This document shows, piece after piece, positions 23,956-35,336 of a stretch of 64,000 nt of DNA. The position numbers and the translations under genes were made by a program. Origin of the DNA: Cantharellus purpuraceus (Eukaryota > Basidiomycota > Agaricomycetes > Cantharellales > Hydnaceae); contig JALBUN010000001.1 of the NCBI GenBank assembly GCA_025174535.1, positions 3,410,001 through 3,474,000 on the forward strand, given 5' to 3'. A model generated the notes under the pieces. That model saw only the letters and a program-made list of their open reading frames with translations. It did not search any database and was not told where the DNA came from. Within the stretch, counting starts at the first letter, position 1. Each line of letters begins with the position of its first letter.

Positions 23956-24040
23956 GGCGAGCGGTTGTCGAGAAAGCGGAAGTTGCCAGGCAGTTACAAC
24001 GCGTTCCACGGAGGCTTATAGTAGACGCGTTGAACCATCA

Positions 24041-24048
24041 TCACGTGA
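24041..24048. promoter_or_regulatory. TCACGTGA palindrome upstream of TOP2
   Basis: The 8-bp palindrome lies about 86 bases upstream of the topoisomerase II ATG. CACGTG is the core site of bHLH factors such as Cbf1. Several genes in this window have such a site near the start. Binding here is inferred. Confidence 0.4.
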
Positions 24049-24184
24049 CAATGAAGTCACGAAAGTCACCACTCACGCAATGATCATGGCAGTCGATGAG
24101 TGGAGTATCGAGTTCCGTAGCAAGCGCATCGTGGAATGCATATTCAATTTAACGAACACAAACAAGTCTACACTACTCTGCAAG

Positions 24185-27100
24185 CTACGGTTTTGCCTTA
24201 ATATTGCTCACGATAAGTTTCTATATTATGGAGTGTCCCAGGCTCAGCTTCTCGTCATTTACGATGTAAAGCAATGAGCGAACCTTGTAACTTTGTACAT
24301 CACCCTTGAACTTGGTCGTTGTACGATCGCCACAAACCCATAGCTACGAATTATTTCATCTTAGTCTGACCACCAATTAAGGAAATATGGACCTAGCCCA
24401 CCTCCTTGGCAACATTTGTAATGAATCTCTCGTCGTGTGAAATCAAGATCACGCCCCCATTCCACGCCGACAACGCAGTCATGAGAGCATCAAGACCCTG
24501 TCCAACGAACTTGTGAGGACAAGTCGATAAACCTTTATATCTCATACCTCGATATCCAGGTGATTGGTAGGCTAAGAAGGCAGTCTAAGCAGAGAATCGA
24601 CCTGTGGAAAACAATCTGATCTTACCTCATCCAAAAGCAAGATATGCGGATGCTGTAAAGACAGTGCCGCGAATGCGACACGGCTTTTCTGGCCACCAGA
24701 TAATGTGCCGATTAATTGCAACCTACAGCATGTAAGTGTTGGTGTCACAACTAGAATTTTCCCCTATTCACCCAATAATACCTGTTCAAAGGAAAGAAAT
24801 GACTCAAGTATGGACCAGTTGACAGGACGAAATCTGACATACCTGTCAACCCGAATGAGCCAAGATGATTTCGATACTCTTGTTCGCTTTTGCCAGGAAA
24901 CTTTGAAGCGAGGAAGGCGACTGGTGTTTGCGTCGGTACCAAAGAATCAACATGATGCTGCGCAAAGTAGGCCACCCGGACACGCCCGTTGCGATTTACA
25001 TGACCAGACAGTGGCTGTAACTCGCCAGTTAATAACTTGATACTAAACAAAGGTCCATGGTCAACAGCGTACGAGATATCGAAGAGGTGAGTAACGTACA
25101 GCGTGGATTTTCCGGAACCATTAGCACCTAAACACGATATCAGCTACACCCTGCATGAGCCTAGAAGAAAAAACATCATTGACCAACGACAGCAATGCGG
25201 GAGTCCGCGCCAACATCAATGTCTACGTTCTTAAGTATTAGATTGTCCTCCGTGTACCCAAAAGTCACATTTGATAACTGGAGAAGAGGTGGAGAGATTT
25301 TCTCTGCTTCTGGGAATCTAGACCTCAAATAAACCACACGCCGGTGGTTATCAAGGAGATATACGTACCTGAATTTCTCAATATCATCTGACGGCGGAGG
25401 CTCCAGCTCTGGGAGCTAAGGGACCAATCAATGATAAGAGCGGCAAATCAGTAACTTTGCAAATAGTTCTAGATTGTGAAATAGGCTGACTTGAATGTAT
25501 TGGAGTTTCAGTTCAATCCCTGATTCGTCAAATATGACGTGACGAATCAGAGATCGAACTGAAACTTCTCCCACCACACCCAAGTCAGCCTATCTAGTTG
25601 CACAACGTTACCTTCTCAAGAATTTTGATCTTCATTTGTGCCTGGGCAGCTATCAAAAGAAAATCAATCATTCCGATCAAATTCTTCGCTAACACTTCAC
25701 TGACCTCGGTTTGCATTGTACCTCCAGCGGTCGATGAAGGCTTGCAGGTGCTGCCGATACAATACCTGCGCTTCATATTCTTTCCGCATGTTGCGGTCAC
25801 GTTCGGATTTCGTAGCATAGAATTGTATGAAATTCCTAAGTTATGTCAAGTCATGGATGAAGAATACAGGAGCAGAGCGTACCCTTTGTAGTAATCTAAG
25901 CGGTTGGAGTGCTGGTGTACGATATCGGTTGCAACGGCATCCCTGGGAGATTGTTCAATTACTTGGGAAGAGCTGATCATCGCCACTTACAGGAAAGCTC
26001 GGTCATGAGAACTAAGCAAGCGAGCAGATTCAGTACAGTGAACATAATAGTATCTCAAAACTTGAATGCACGTACACCACAAGAATAGTCCCTGGCCATG
26101 TCTGGAGATAGTCTTCCAACCATGCCAAAGCATTTAAATCAACTGATTGGCATTTTAATGGACCGGTCGGCACTGCAGAGTTAAACACGACCCACTGTGA
26201 TTGGATGGCTCATCAAGCAAAAGAAGATGCGGCTGAGATGACATGATCAATAGACACATGATGGATTTGCAAGTTAATCACGTACTTTAACAAAGAGTGC
26301 TCGAGCAAGCGCTAGACGCATTCTAGCAACATAATCAGCGACGTAGAACATACCATGCATAGACAAAGCCTTACCGCCAACCACCACTGAACGATTTAGT
26401 TGGCCGATGCTGATCCTGCTCCGAGAACCCAAGACCTAGTAAAGGGTTGGTAACACTTCACTCCGTCGAACATGACATACAACTGACCGGCCAACAACTC
26501 AGCAGCTCTCGCAGGCCCGGTTTCTGCCTCCATATCTGCCAATCGTTCATGGACCTCCGCCAACCGAGCCTCAGCCTCTTCTCTGGCATCTTCAAAACGT
26601 CGATCATCCCCCTCCTTCTCAAGTTCCGAAAGACGGGCGTTGAGCCCACGTTCCTCGCGTAGGAGATGGTCTCGCCAGACATCGGCTTTAAGCACAGAAT
26701 CTATCGCTAATGTATCGTCCCCGATGACCTGAATGGTACATGCCGGTCAGTCTATGTTGAGATGGGAGCGTGCCACCCTCATACCTCTTGTTCGACGAAG
26801 AGAATCGTAATATGAGCTGGAACAGGAACCTCTCGTAGCGCAATGTGCCGTAATAATGTACTTTTCCCGACACCATTACGTCCGATGAGGCCGTATCTCC
26901 GACCGTATGCAAGTGTCAGACTCGCTCCGGTTCTAAACGTTAACATGAGATGAATGAGACCTAATGTGAGTCCAATAGAGTGAACACACAATATGCGGTT
27001 TGAACCAAATGTAACATCTATAGATGGTAAGTGGATATCTTTACTCTTCCCTTTCGCGCTGGCGGACGCTTCCAGGGAATTCACCTAGTTCACGTCATCA

Positions 27101-27814
27101 CTGATAAAGTAAACAACAATAGTCATGCATGAGCTCCCACCTTCATGAAGACTTCTTCATAGGATTGCTATTCACCACTCGTAAATATGAATTCCACTTG
27201 CTATCCCGAAATCTCACCTGCTTGCGTTGCATATCCAACAACTTCGAACCTTCATAAAGGTCACGTTTCGAACGTTTCTCTATTTTAGCCTAAGAAACAA
27301 ACGTTAAATACAATGCGCGGCATGCAGTCGCAGGAAACAACGCGTACTCTCAATTTTGCCTCTTGCTTCTCGAGTTTTTTGACATCTACCCGTGAAGCTC
27401 TGTCCAATTTAGTTCTCTGAAACGACGTTTTCCCTGAATAATGAAAACGTACTTGGATTTATTGATAGATTCAAGATCTACACCTTCGGAAAGCGCTATA
27501 GTGTTCGACATGCCACCACCCTTTGACATACTCATGACATTGCCCAATTTCCGTAAAGTTGGAACTCTGGATCGGCTTCGCGCCTTGATTTGCACTGCGA
27601 GCATGTCGCTCAAATGCGATAAAAGCTCGTCTATAGCAACCTCCTTCCCATCAGCTACAGCAGATTCAAGGATATCCCTAGTGATTTGAAGAGTGTCTTC
27701 ATCCTCGCCAGCGTCGTCCACAAGATACCCGGAAAGGTACTGTACAATTATTTCCTCAGTTCCAGGTAATGCCTTGCGGATTTCTTCAGCGATGTCAATT
27801 GCATCTACCGACAT
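24185..27814 (-). CDS. GCN20: ABCF ATPase of the GCN20/ABCF3 type
   Basis: The start [18 protein letters not shown] and the N-terminal helical region match the GCN20/ABCF3 type. A coiled linker ([16 protein letters not shown]) leads to two ABC domains and no membrane segments. Domain 1 has P-loop [12 protein letters not shown], signature SFSGGWR (about 26395) and an Arg/Glu-rich insert (about 26690-26480). Domain 2 has GANGSGKST (about 25110), [29 protein letters not shown] (about 24700) and LLLDE. The last exon, reached through a 63-nt intron, ends [11 protein letters not shown] at 24185, as expected for the family. In yeast, GCN20 works with GCN1 to activate the kinase GCN2 on uncharged tRNA, linking amino-acid shortage to translation control. 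An unusually long intron (25611-25416) contains a foldback repeat. Confidence 0.94.
25482..25592. mobile_element. Foldback MITE-like element inside a GCN20 intron
   Basis: Outer arms of 13 bp (25481-25493 and 25581-25593, ATAGGCTGACTTG and its complement) are flanked by, or include, TA dinucleotides. Inner arms at 25504-25530 and 25540-25566 pair almost perfectly, apart from five-base internal mismatches. About 111 bp folds into one long hairpin. TA ends fit a Tc1/mariner-type target. The host intron is 196 nt, against about 50-70 nt for its neighbours, so the insertion explains its size. Confidence 0.75.
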
Positions 27815-27876
27815 AGAGCGTTGGGGCTGGAAGCTTATGAAATGTAAGGTGCAGTACTAACACCACGTCACGAGTC

Positions 27877-27900
27877 ACATGTCCGTTCAACCGGACATGT
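27877..27900. promoter_or_regulatory. CCG-N6-CGG everted repeat upstream of GCN20
   Basis: Perfect 9-bp arms, ACATGTCCG and CGGACATGT, are separated by six bases and lie 63 bases upstream of the GCN20 start codon. Everted CCG/CGG half-sites are a binding pattern of Zn2Cys6 fungal transcription factors. It could equally be a hairpin in the 5' UTR. Confidence 0.4.
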
Positions 27901-28583
27901 ATTAGAAATGAGACACTAGTTTATTCATCTCTCTGCGAGTAGATAAATAAACTACTTTATCTTTTTGTTCCTTATTGTTTACTGGTGTTCTTTTATATTC
28001 TTAATTAGGTAAATAGCTACGTATAAGTACGATGTAGAAGAGAGGGAAAGGGGAGGACTTTTGAAATTCGACGATTATCCCACTCACTCAAGTTCGAAAA
28101 CTCGGAAGTCTCGTGTGACTATCTATTGGACGTCACATGAAATTACTTCAAGTGGAACCCACGTGACTGCTGCCGACTCTACTCATGGCAAAATATACCT
28201 ACCCCACCGTCGCAGATATACATAATTCCAGAACTCTCGATATCGATCTTTAGGAATCACTACAAATTGTCTTGGGGTTCCACTATCATGCAAGATACAT
28301 GTCAAAGGAACCTCACAACGCTAACACGACATCTTGCATGCGAACACAGCCATTGGAAATGTGAATAGGGCTCAGTACGGTCAGCCAGATCGACACGCTG
28401 CACGGGATAATCCTATATTCAGTGTAGGACCGCCGAACAAACATGGAGGGGCCAACACCTGCCCCAAACACAAAACCACAAGCAGAGACAAGAAGACAAT
28501 GCAGGATATGAAACGTACGTTAGTGCTGACACAGTGGAGAGAGTGAATGTACGAGAAAGATAATGAATACGTAAAGAAATTGG
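27901..28583. other. Intergenic region between GCN20 and the Erf4-like gene
   Basis: AT-rich near 27940-28020. It holds CACGTGAC at 28160-28167 and a small inverted repeat (CATGCAAGAT at about 28288, complement at about 28331). No coding sequence was recognised. Confidence 0.4.
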
Positions 28584-29847
28584 TCACTGGGGAGAAGAGT
28601 GTTAGTTAGAAAACAAGGGATAGTATGACCATGTACTGACATAATATTCAATCTCCAACTGCGATGCGAGTCGTCATCAGACCACCAAACCTCAGATGAA
28701 AAAGGCCACTTACAAATAGAAAGGCGCACTTTCGTGGCCATAAGATGTTCAGACCCTGGGGATTATATAGTTCGGCGTTTAATGCATCCACAAGCTGCTG
28801 CAGCCGTTTCATCTCCTTGTCATATGTGCTTTCAATAAAAAGCGTGCTCATCCAGAGCGTTAAAATAGCCAGCGTATTGTCAATGCATGCACTGGCCAAC
28901 GAATGCGCGCAGATGAGACCCTCGTTCAAAGCATTGATGGTTTCAAGGAACTGTGTCGGTGTGATGCGCCCCTGGAGTTCAAGTGGGTATGAGGTCGAGA
29001 ACTGGACAAGCTCCCCGTGGTCATAATCCCGTTCTATACGGATGATTTCACGAGGATGGTGTACGCCTATTTGGCCGCATGGGGGTGTCGAATATGCCGT
29101 CGGACCAGTAGGAGGACCAATATAATAGGAGGAATGCGGCGGTTTGGGCGTGGCTGCTCGTTTTGGTGGCCGAACTACCTCAAACGGTCGGGTGACGCCA
29201 GCCTTTGAACCGTCCCCTTCAGCGGATGACCGTGTCGGCAGCATAGACACTGGCTCCTCGGGGCCCTTCTCCAGGTCAACGTCGACTCTAGCTCCCGCAG
29301 GCGAGGCCTCGTCCAACGGATGCTCGCGAGTGACTTCCCGACCCTGACGTGCTTCTTCAGTACTCTCTCGCCATGCTTCTGTGATATCCCCCTCAGCCCG
29401 AGGTCCTCCTTCCTCCTCTGCATCACCATCCCCGTCCATCTCGTGGTTCGTTAACGGCGGACTTGGTGGCAAATTTTCGGGCGGGGTGACTATCATCACG
29501 CCTTCGCGCTTCGCCTCGCCTCCGTTATGGGACTCTGATAATCCCACCTCTTTGGGTGCCAGAGGACGGACCTGAGTATCACACAGCGAGAGTGACCGCG
29601 AATGGGCTTTTGAAGGAGCCCGCGCCTGCGTGGCGGGGGTCGAGAGAGAGCTGGCCTTACGGTGTTGTTGTATGTAGCCCGAATGATGCCGGCGTGAAGA
29701 CGAAGAGCCAGATGCCGCACTAGAGGTGGGTGTGTACGGCACGATCAGATTCTCCTTATCGTCTTCGACATGTAATGAGGATAGCAACGGAGGTGTGATG
29801 GTTGATGTACCGGTCTGAGTCGTAACGACCTGTAGCGGTGAGGTCAT
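28584..29847 (-). CDS. Erf4/Golgin-A7 family protein
   Basis: The N-terminal two thirds is Ser/Pro- and Glu-rich and probably disordered. The C-terminal domain matches the Erf4/GOLGA7 family: HPREIIRIERDYDHGELVQF, FLETINALNEGLICAHSL, LTLWMSTLFIESTYDKEM, and LYNPQGLNILWPRKCAFLF. After an intron the next exon gives LEIEYY. A second intron with a CTAAC branch site and a CTTCTCCCCAG acceptor is followed immediately by TGA (28586-28584). Without that second splice the frame runs about 13 codons further to TAA, so both ends are possible. The first ATG of the main exon is at 29847. The open frame continues upstream to a CACAG acceptor at about 29886, so a 5' exon may exist. In yeast Erf4 is the partner of the Erf2 palmitoyltransferase that modifies Ras at the ER. 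Confidence 0.8.
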
Positions 29848-30440
29848 TAGTTGCTGAGGTTGCGTGAGACAGGACAGGGGAACCACTGTGAAGGAACATT
29901 AAAGCAATACTGTTAGACACGTTGCTCGACAACACACGACACTATATTAGGGCATACTGACAATATTTGAACCGTGCTTAAACCTCGCGGTACGACGACA
30001 GTCGTGATATATCAACCCTGTTGCGTGAGATGCTGCCGTCGCTAGCAACAGAGAGGGGAAAGAGAGTGGAAAGAGATAAAGCAGGATGCAAGGAGCGGAA
30101 TGCAATGGACAATGTCCGAACGAATAATAAAGAGCACTCAAGCTTGTATCGAGCAGGCGCAGCTGTCAAACGACAAGCGCCAATTTCGGCACACGGGCTA
30201 AGCGAAAAGCTTTGTCTCCATTTCGGGGGTAGCATATTTATCTTATTTGTGCACATGCTAGCCATAGCTATGCCATAGGTATCGCGATGAGAAGAAAAAA
30301 GAAAGAGAAAATGAATGGAAAACAGTTGCAGAGCATGAACGACAACGGAAAAAAAAAGAGAGAACAGAAGACCTCTGCAGAACATCAAAAAAAACGAGCG
30401 ACTGGATGATTCAAAAAAGACTGTGTTGGGCTTATGAAAT
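29848..30440. other. Intergenic, possible 5' exon of the Erf4-like gene
   Basis: It holds the upstream flank of the Erf4-like gene and the 3' flank of the Ssn6 gene. A splice acceptor at about 29886 suggests a short upstream exon or 5' UTR intron, but I could not place a start codon with confidence. An A-rich stretch runs from about 30290 to 30420. Confidence 0.4.
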
Positions 30441-33400
30441 TCAAGAATCAGAACTCATCGCGTCGGGGTCACGCGCCTCCTCAGTCTCCGCCTTTACATC
30501 GGTAGGAACTCGGATAGATGACAGAGGTGGCGACGCAGAGTCCAACTGCATATGATCGTCTTCGTCCTCCTGCGACGCAGGCGGCACAGACGCCGAGGCC
30601 GACCCCGGTGCAGACCCCGGAGCCAACGCCCGCGGCGACGCATCGCGCGACGTCTCGTTACTTCGCGGCGCACTCTCGCGTCCACTCACCGCACCCCCAC
30701 CAGCAGGCGATTCGGGACGCGCCCCAGTCGTAGACGACGGCGACACAGACGCCTTGGGCGGCGAGATCGTCGAGATGGGCGGCAGCCGCAACGGCGCGGC
30801 CTCCCCGGGACCTTGCAGACCCGTCGGACCAGGCGTAGCACGTCCCGGCCCCGTCGATGGGGGACGCATCCCCGGCTGAGGTCCCGCTGCTGCTGCTGCC
30901 GCCGCCGCCGCTGCAGCAAACGTCCTCGGTTCTACAGGCGAATTATGCGTGGACCCGCGCGGGGAATGTCGCGACGCCGCGCTCGATGCCGATCCAGACC
31001 CCTTCCGCTCGCGCTGGTACCCCGATTCACTGTCCAACCTCGCGCGCTTCGATCCGCCGCCCGACTCGCTCCCATCCGACTCGCTATGGGGGCGCTTGAG
31101 CGTGTAGGGACTCGTCACCCCGCCCGAACCAGGCGTGCCGTTGAGAGGAGGCGCTGCAGCGACAGCAGCAGTAACGTCGCCCGGCATACTGGTGGAGTGC
31201 GGCCTAGATTCCGACCTGTGTGATCGGTGCGAGCTATTCGATGCTCGCGATGCCGGACGCGCGGTCGGCGACGACGATGCATGTCCTTGATGCGCCGGTG
31301 GTGGAGGCGGCGGCGGCGCACCCATCCCCGCATGAGACGCAGAGGGCGGCTGAGTCGGTCCTTGCTGAGTCGCCTGGGGGCGTGTAGGCGCACGGTACGA
31401 CGCAAGATCCATAAGCGCATCAGCAACGCCCTCATCGTAATCCTCGTCCACAGGCCGCAACGGCGGCAAGCCGGTCGGACTCCGCCTCGAAGTCGTACTC
31501 ATCGTCTCCGGGCTCCGCGCTGCGCTCGTGCTCGTACTCGTGCTCGCGGTGCCGCCCGTACTGCTCCCGCGCTGCGTCCACCCCACTGCTTGCGCCACAG
31601 CAGCGCCAGCAGCCTGCACCTGCTGCTGTATATGCAGGGGTGTGCGCCGCCCCTGCGCAGTAGGCGCTACACTCGAGCTTGCACTGGCAGCCTCGTCCCG
31701 TGCCTGCTGCTGTGCGGCAGCAGCAGCCGCAGCAGCAGCCGCACGTTTCGTCGGCGCCCGCTTCTTCCTCGGCTTCGTCTCCACCCCACTACTCATCCCG
31801 TCCTCATCCTTCACCCTCGGACCCCGCCGCTTCCTCTCCTTCTCCGGCGGCGGCTGCGGCGGCGCAGGACTCTCTGACCCAGGTCCACGTGACGGTAACG
31901 GCGCATGCATCGAGGTGATACTCGGCTGCGGCGGCGGCGGGAGCGACGACAACGTCAACATGCTTCCTGCGCGCGAGCCCGTCGACGTGCCACCACCAGG
32001 GCCCGCTCTGTAGTTCTCATCCGGGCTCGGCGCGTACTTGCGTTCGTCCTCGAGCGTATATCTATCGCGCGCACTGACTCCGGGACCCACGCCCGCACCG
32101 GGACCGACGTTGGCGCTATCCCTGCGCGGTGGTGGCGGCGGCGTACGTTCGTCGAATCGTGGGTCGTACCGCCTCGACGCAGGCGCAGTAGGCGGCATAT
32201 CCCTGTCTCTCTCTCCCCTCTCCCTGTCTCTCTCCCTCTCCCTTTCTCTCTCCCAATGCCATCTGTCCGAAGGCGGCTGCACAGGCGGCTGCATCTGTCT
32301 CGCATCGCGCGAATCTGAGTTACTCCTGTCCCTCGTGCTCACGCCCCCGGCGCCTCGGAGCGGCGACCCCGCTCTCCTGGAGTCATACGGTGAGCTCGCG
32401 CGCGAGGACTGGTAGTGTTGCGAGACCTGGTGCTGCTGCACGGGCGTCACGGGCACACGGCCATTGCTCTCGCGCGACTCGTCGCGCCGTGACGAGCCGC
32501 GGCGTTGTTGTTCCCATGCTGCGTCAGTTTTGTCGCTGCGCGGGCTGACGCCGTCGCGGGCGTACGGGTCAAAGCGCGCGGTGGGGCTGCGTGTTGCGGT
32601 GGAGGGCGCAAAGGCAGAGGCGCGGGGAGGATATCCTTGGTACGGCGGGATGCCATCTCTCTCCCTGTCTCGTTCGCGTTCTCGTTCACGCTCCCTGTCC
32701 CTATCTCTGTCACGATCTCTTTCACGTTCACGTTCCCTCTCGCGATCCCTTTCTCGTTCCCTCTCCCTCTCCCTCCCCTCTCCAGAACGCACAGAATGCG
32801 TCGTCGAATGCGGTGACGCGGGCGAGCGCTGATCACGCTCATACCGCGGCGGGGCACCACCCTGGCTCTGCGGCTGAGGATGGTGCAACAACAACCCGCC
32901 CGGACCCGACGTCAGCCCATTCCCGCGCACCCCCACACTGGCACTGGCACTCCCGCCCGCACTCACGTTACCCAGCACACTGGCACTGCGCAGCTCATGC
33001 GGCCGGTCCACGTCCATAGGTGCCAACGGGGTATGCTGCGGCATCCGCCCCGTCCGCGCATCGTCCAAGACGACCGGCGGCGGCGGACCACCGCGGAAGG
33101 GGCCTGGAGATGCGACACCTCCGCCCCCTGCACTTCCACGGGGCTCGCCGTGCACTCCCGGCCCCGCCATGCGTCCTGCAGGGCCCGGACCCCCATCAGG
33201 CGGGCCCGTGAAGATAGAGCGTCCCGCAGGACTCGCGAAGAGGAGCGGCGCGGGGGGCTGGGCAGAGCCTGGTGCGCCTTGGGGACCACCACCGCTGCCG
33301 CCGGGGCCCGCAGCTCCTGCACCCATGTGCGGGTGCATGGCAGGTGGCGGCCCGGCATGCGACCCGGCGTACGCGGTGGGATGCACGTCCTGTGGCCCCG

Positions 33401-35336
33401 GAGCAGCGGGCACAGACCCCCCCGTGAGCTGCGCATTCTTGAGCAGCGAAAGGCGGCTGCTGATTACTTGGTTCTGGGGGTCTAGCTCGCTGGCACGCGC
33501 ATAGGCATCAATGGCGTCGCTGATCTGGTTGTTGCACGACTCGTAGAGGGAGCCGAGGTCGAACCACACTTCGGAAATGTACGGGTTGATACGGATCGCG
33601 CGCGAGTAGGCGTCGAGCGCGTCGCGGTACTGGTTGATCTGGAAGTAGAGCACGCCGATGGAGCACCAGAATGTGGGGTTGCGGCCATCGCGGTAGACGG
33701 CCTGTTGGTAGGCCTCATAGGCCTTGTTATATTTCTGTCCCTGCATGTATGCGCGGCCGAGGAGGTACCAGCTCTGTGCGTCTGCGGGGTCTGCGCATGC
33801 GATCAGCCTCATGAGCATGTTTTCACGAGTAAGGAGACGCGCACCTGCTTCAAGACTCTTTGTCAAATACTGGATTGCCAGTTCCTGATTCTGGAACGGC
33901 GCATCGGGTTGGTGGTGCAACCATCCAAGCTGCTGAAGGACCTTGGCATGATGCGGCTTGTCCAGCACGACACGCTCGTATGCGTCTTTTGCACGGTGGT
34001 ACTAGGAATCGGATGTCGGGATGAGTGGTGTGCGAAGAAGCGTCATGACGTACATCTTTCTGCTGCTCATACACATGTCCCATCTGGAACCAAATATCAA
34101 CATGGGCAAGCGGATTGGGTGGGCTTCGTAAGATGCGCTCGAAGCACTACAAGACATATTAGCAGGCGTTTTTCTAGATATATGTCCGAAAACACACCTC
34201 GAGCGATTGAGGATATTTTCCTTGTTGTTTGTAGATTATGCCGAGACGAAAGAGTATCTCGTTTGCCTTGTCAAAGTCTTGACACGCATCATCAGAACAT
34301 GACCAGGAACGAACACGGAAACACTTACCGCGATCCATACGCAAAACGCTAGCAAATGCCTCCTCTGCATGATCGAGGCTTCCATAACGGTCATAAAGGA
34401 TGCCAATACCGTACCAAAGCTTGGGGTCTTCCTTGGGGTGGGGAAGCCAGTATAAAGCCTGCTGGTACGCGGCATAGGCTTTTTGGAGGTCGTCCTGCAT
34501 GAGGTAGCAGTGACCTGGAAAGGGTGAGCAACGTGAAGAGTTGAAAACGCGACAACGTACCGACAGCGCTCCAGGACTCGCCATGGTCTGGCTGAATAGC
34601 GATGACGCGTTGAAAATACTCGACCGCCTGCAATAGACAGGTGAGTATTGGCGTTCACAGGCTGAAGCGCCGCGGAAGTAAACGAGAATAGAGAAGGGTC
34701 TGCCTCATGGACCAGGGACGGCCAATAAAGGAAAGGAAGGGAAGCAGCGGGAAAAGGGGTGGTGGTTGCAGAAGAAGGAATGAGGCGTACAGAGCGGGGG
34801 GATTGGCGAGAAGGGAAGGGAAGGGAAGGGTACCTTTGCGTAATTTTCCTTTATACGGGCGATGCCCGCGAGCTGCATGAGACCGGATATGGAATGGGGA
34901 TTGTGCCGCAACGCGTGCTCATACGCGACCTGGGCGCGCTCGAGATCCTGCATCTGCTCCGCGACGGCCCCTGGGTGTATGTGAGCTGCGAGCGGAAAGG
35001 GGGAGGGGAGGGAGTAGGTGCGAGTAACGCACCGATAAGGAGCCACGTGGACTCGTTGGCGTGGGCGAGTTTCTGGACGGAGGAGAGGGGCGCGCCATTG
35101 GGCTGCGGCGGCGGGGCGGCGGGCGGCTGTGCGGCGGGAGTGTTGAGGACGGAGAGGGGGGGTCGGGGGGAATGCAGAGACGGGGGTGCGGAGCCGTTGA
35201 CGGCAACACTCATGGGGGTCTGGCGGGGGGCGAGGGTGAGATGCTGCTGGGGATGGTGCTGGCGGTGGGAGGGATGATGGGGAATGTCGCGGGGCGGGTC
35301 GTCGTCAATATGACGTCTGGAATGGCGAGGGGACAT
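30441..35336 (-). CDS. SSN6: Ssn6/Cyc8-type TPR transcriptional corepressor
   Basis: The N-terminus is Pro/His-rich (MSPRHSRRHIDDDPP). From ANESTWLLIG an array of about ten TPR repeats follows, spread over several exons: AVAEQMQDLERAQVAYEHAL, AVEYFQRVIAIQPDHGESWS, AYAAYQQALYWLPHPKEDPK, LWYGIGILYDRYGSLDHAEE, then WYLLGRAYMQGQKYNKAYEA and WFDLGSLYESCNNQISDAID. These are the Ssn6/Cyc8 repeats. The last exon (33968-30441, 1,175 codons) ends the array and adds a very long GC-rich tail of Pro, Ser, Gly and Ala, with Arg-Glu/Arg-Asp runs, poly-Ala tracts and an acidic end (AMSSDS). In yeast Ssn6 binds Tup1 and is recruited by DNA-binding repressors to silence stress, mating-type and glucose-repressed genes. 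The gene appears intact. Confidence 0.96.
32655..32780 (-). repeat. Arg-Glu/Arg-Asp dipeptide repeat tract in Ssn6
   Basis: On the coding strand imperfect GAGCGN/GACAGG hexamers encode about 40 residues of alternating Arg with Glu or Asp. A shorter similar tract lies at about 32200-32250. Such charged runs resemble RD/RE dipeptide tracts in nuclear-speckle and RNA-associated proteins. They are likely to vary in length between strains. Confidence 0.8.

Noticed and set aside
30552..33504. Many long Arg/Pro/Ser-rich frames on both strands within the Ssn6 last exon.
   Set aside because: They are shadow frames caused by high GC and low complexity; the Ssn6 frame is uninterrupted for 1,175 codons and holds TPR motifs.
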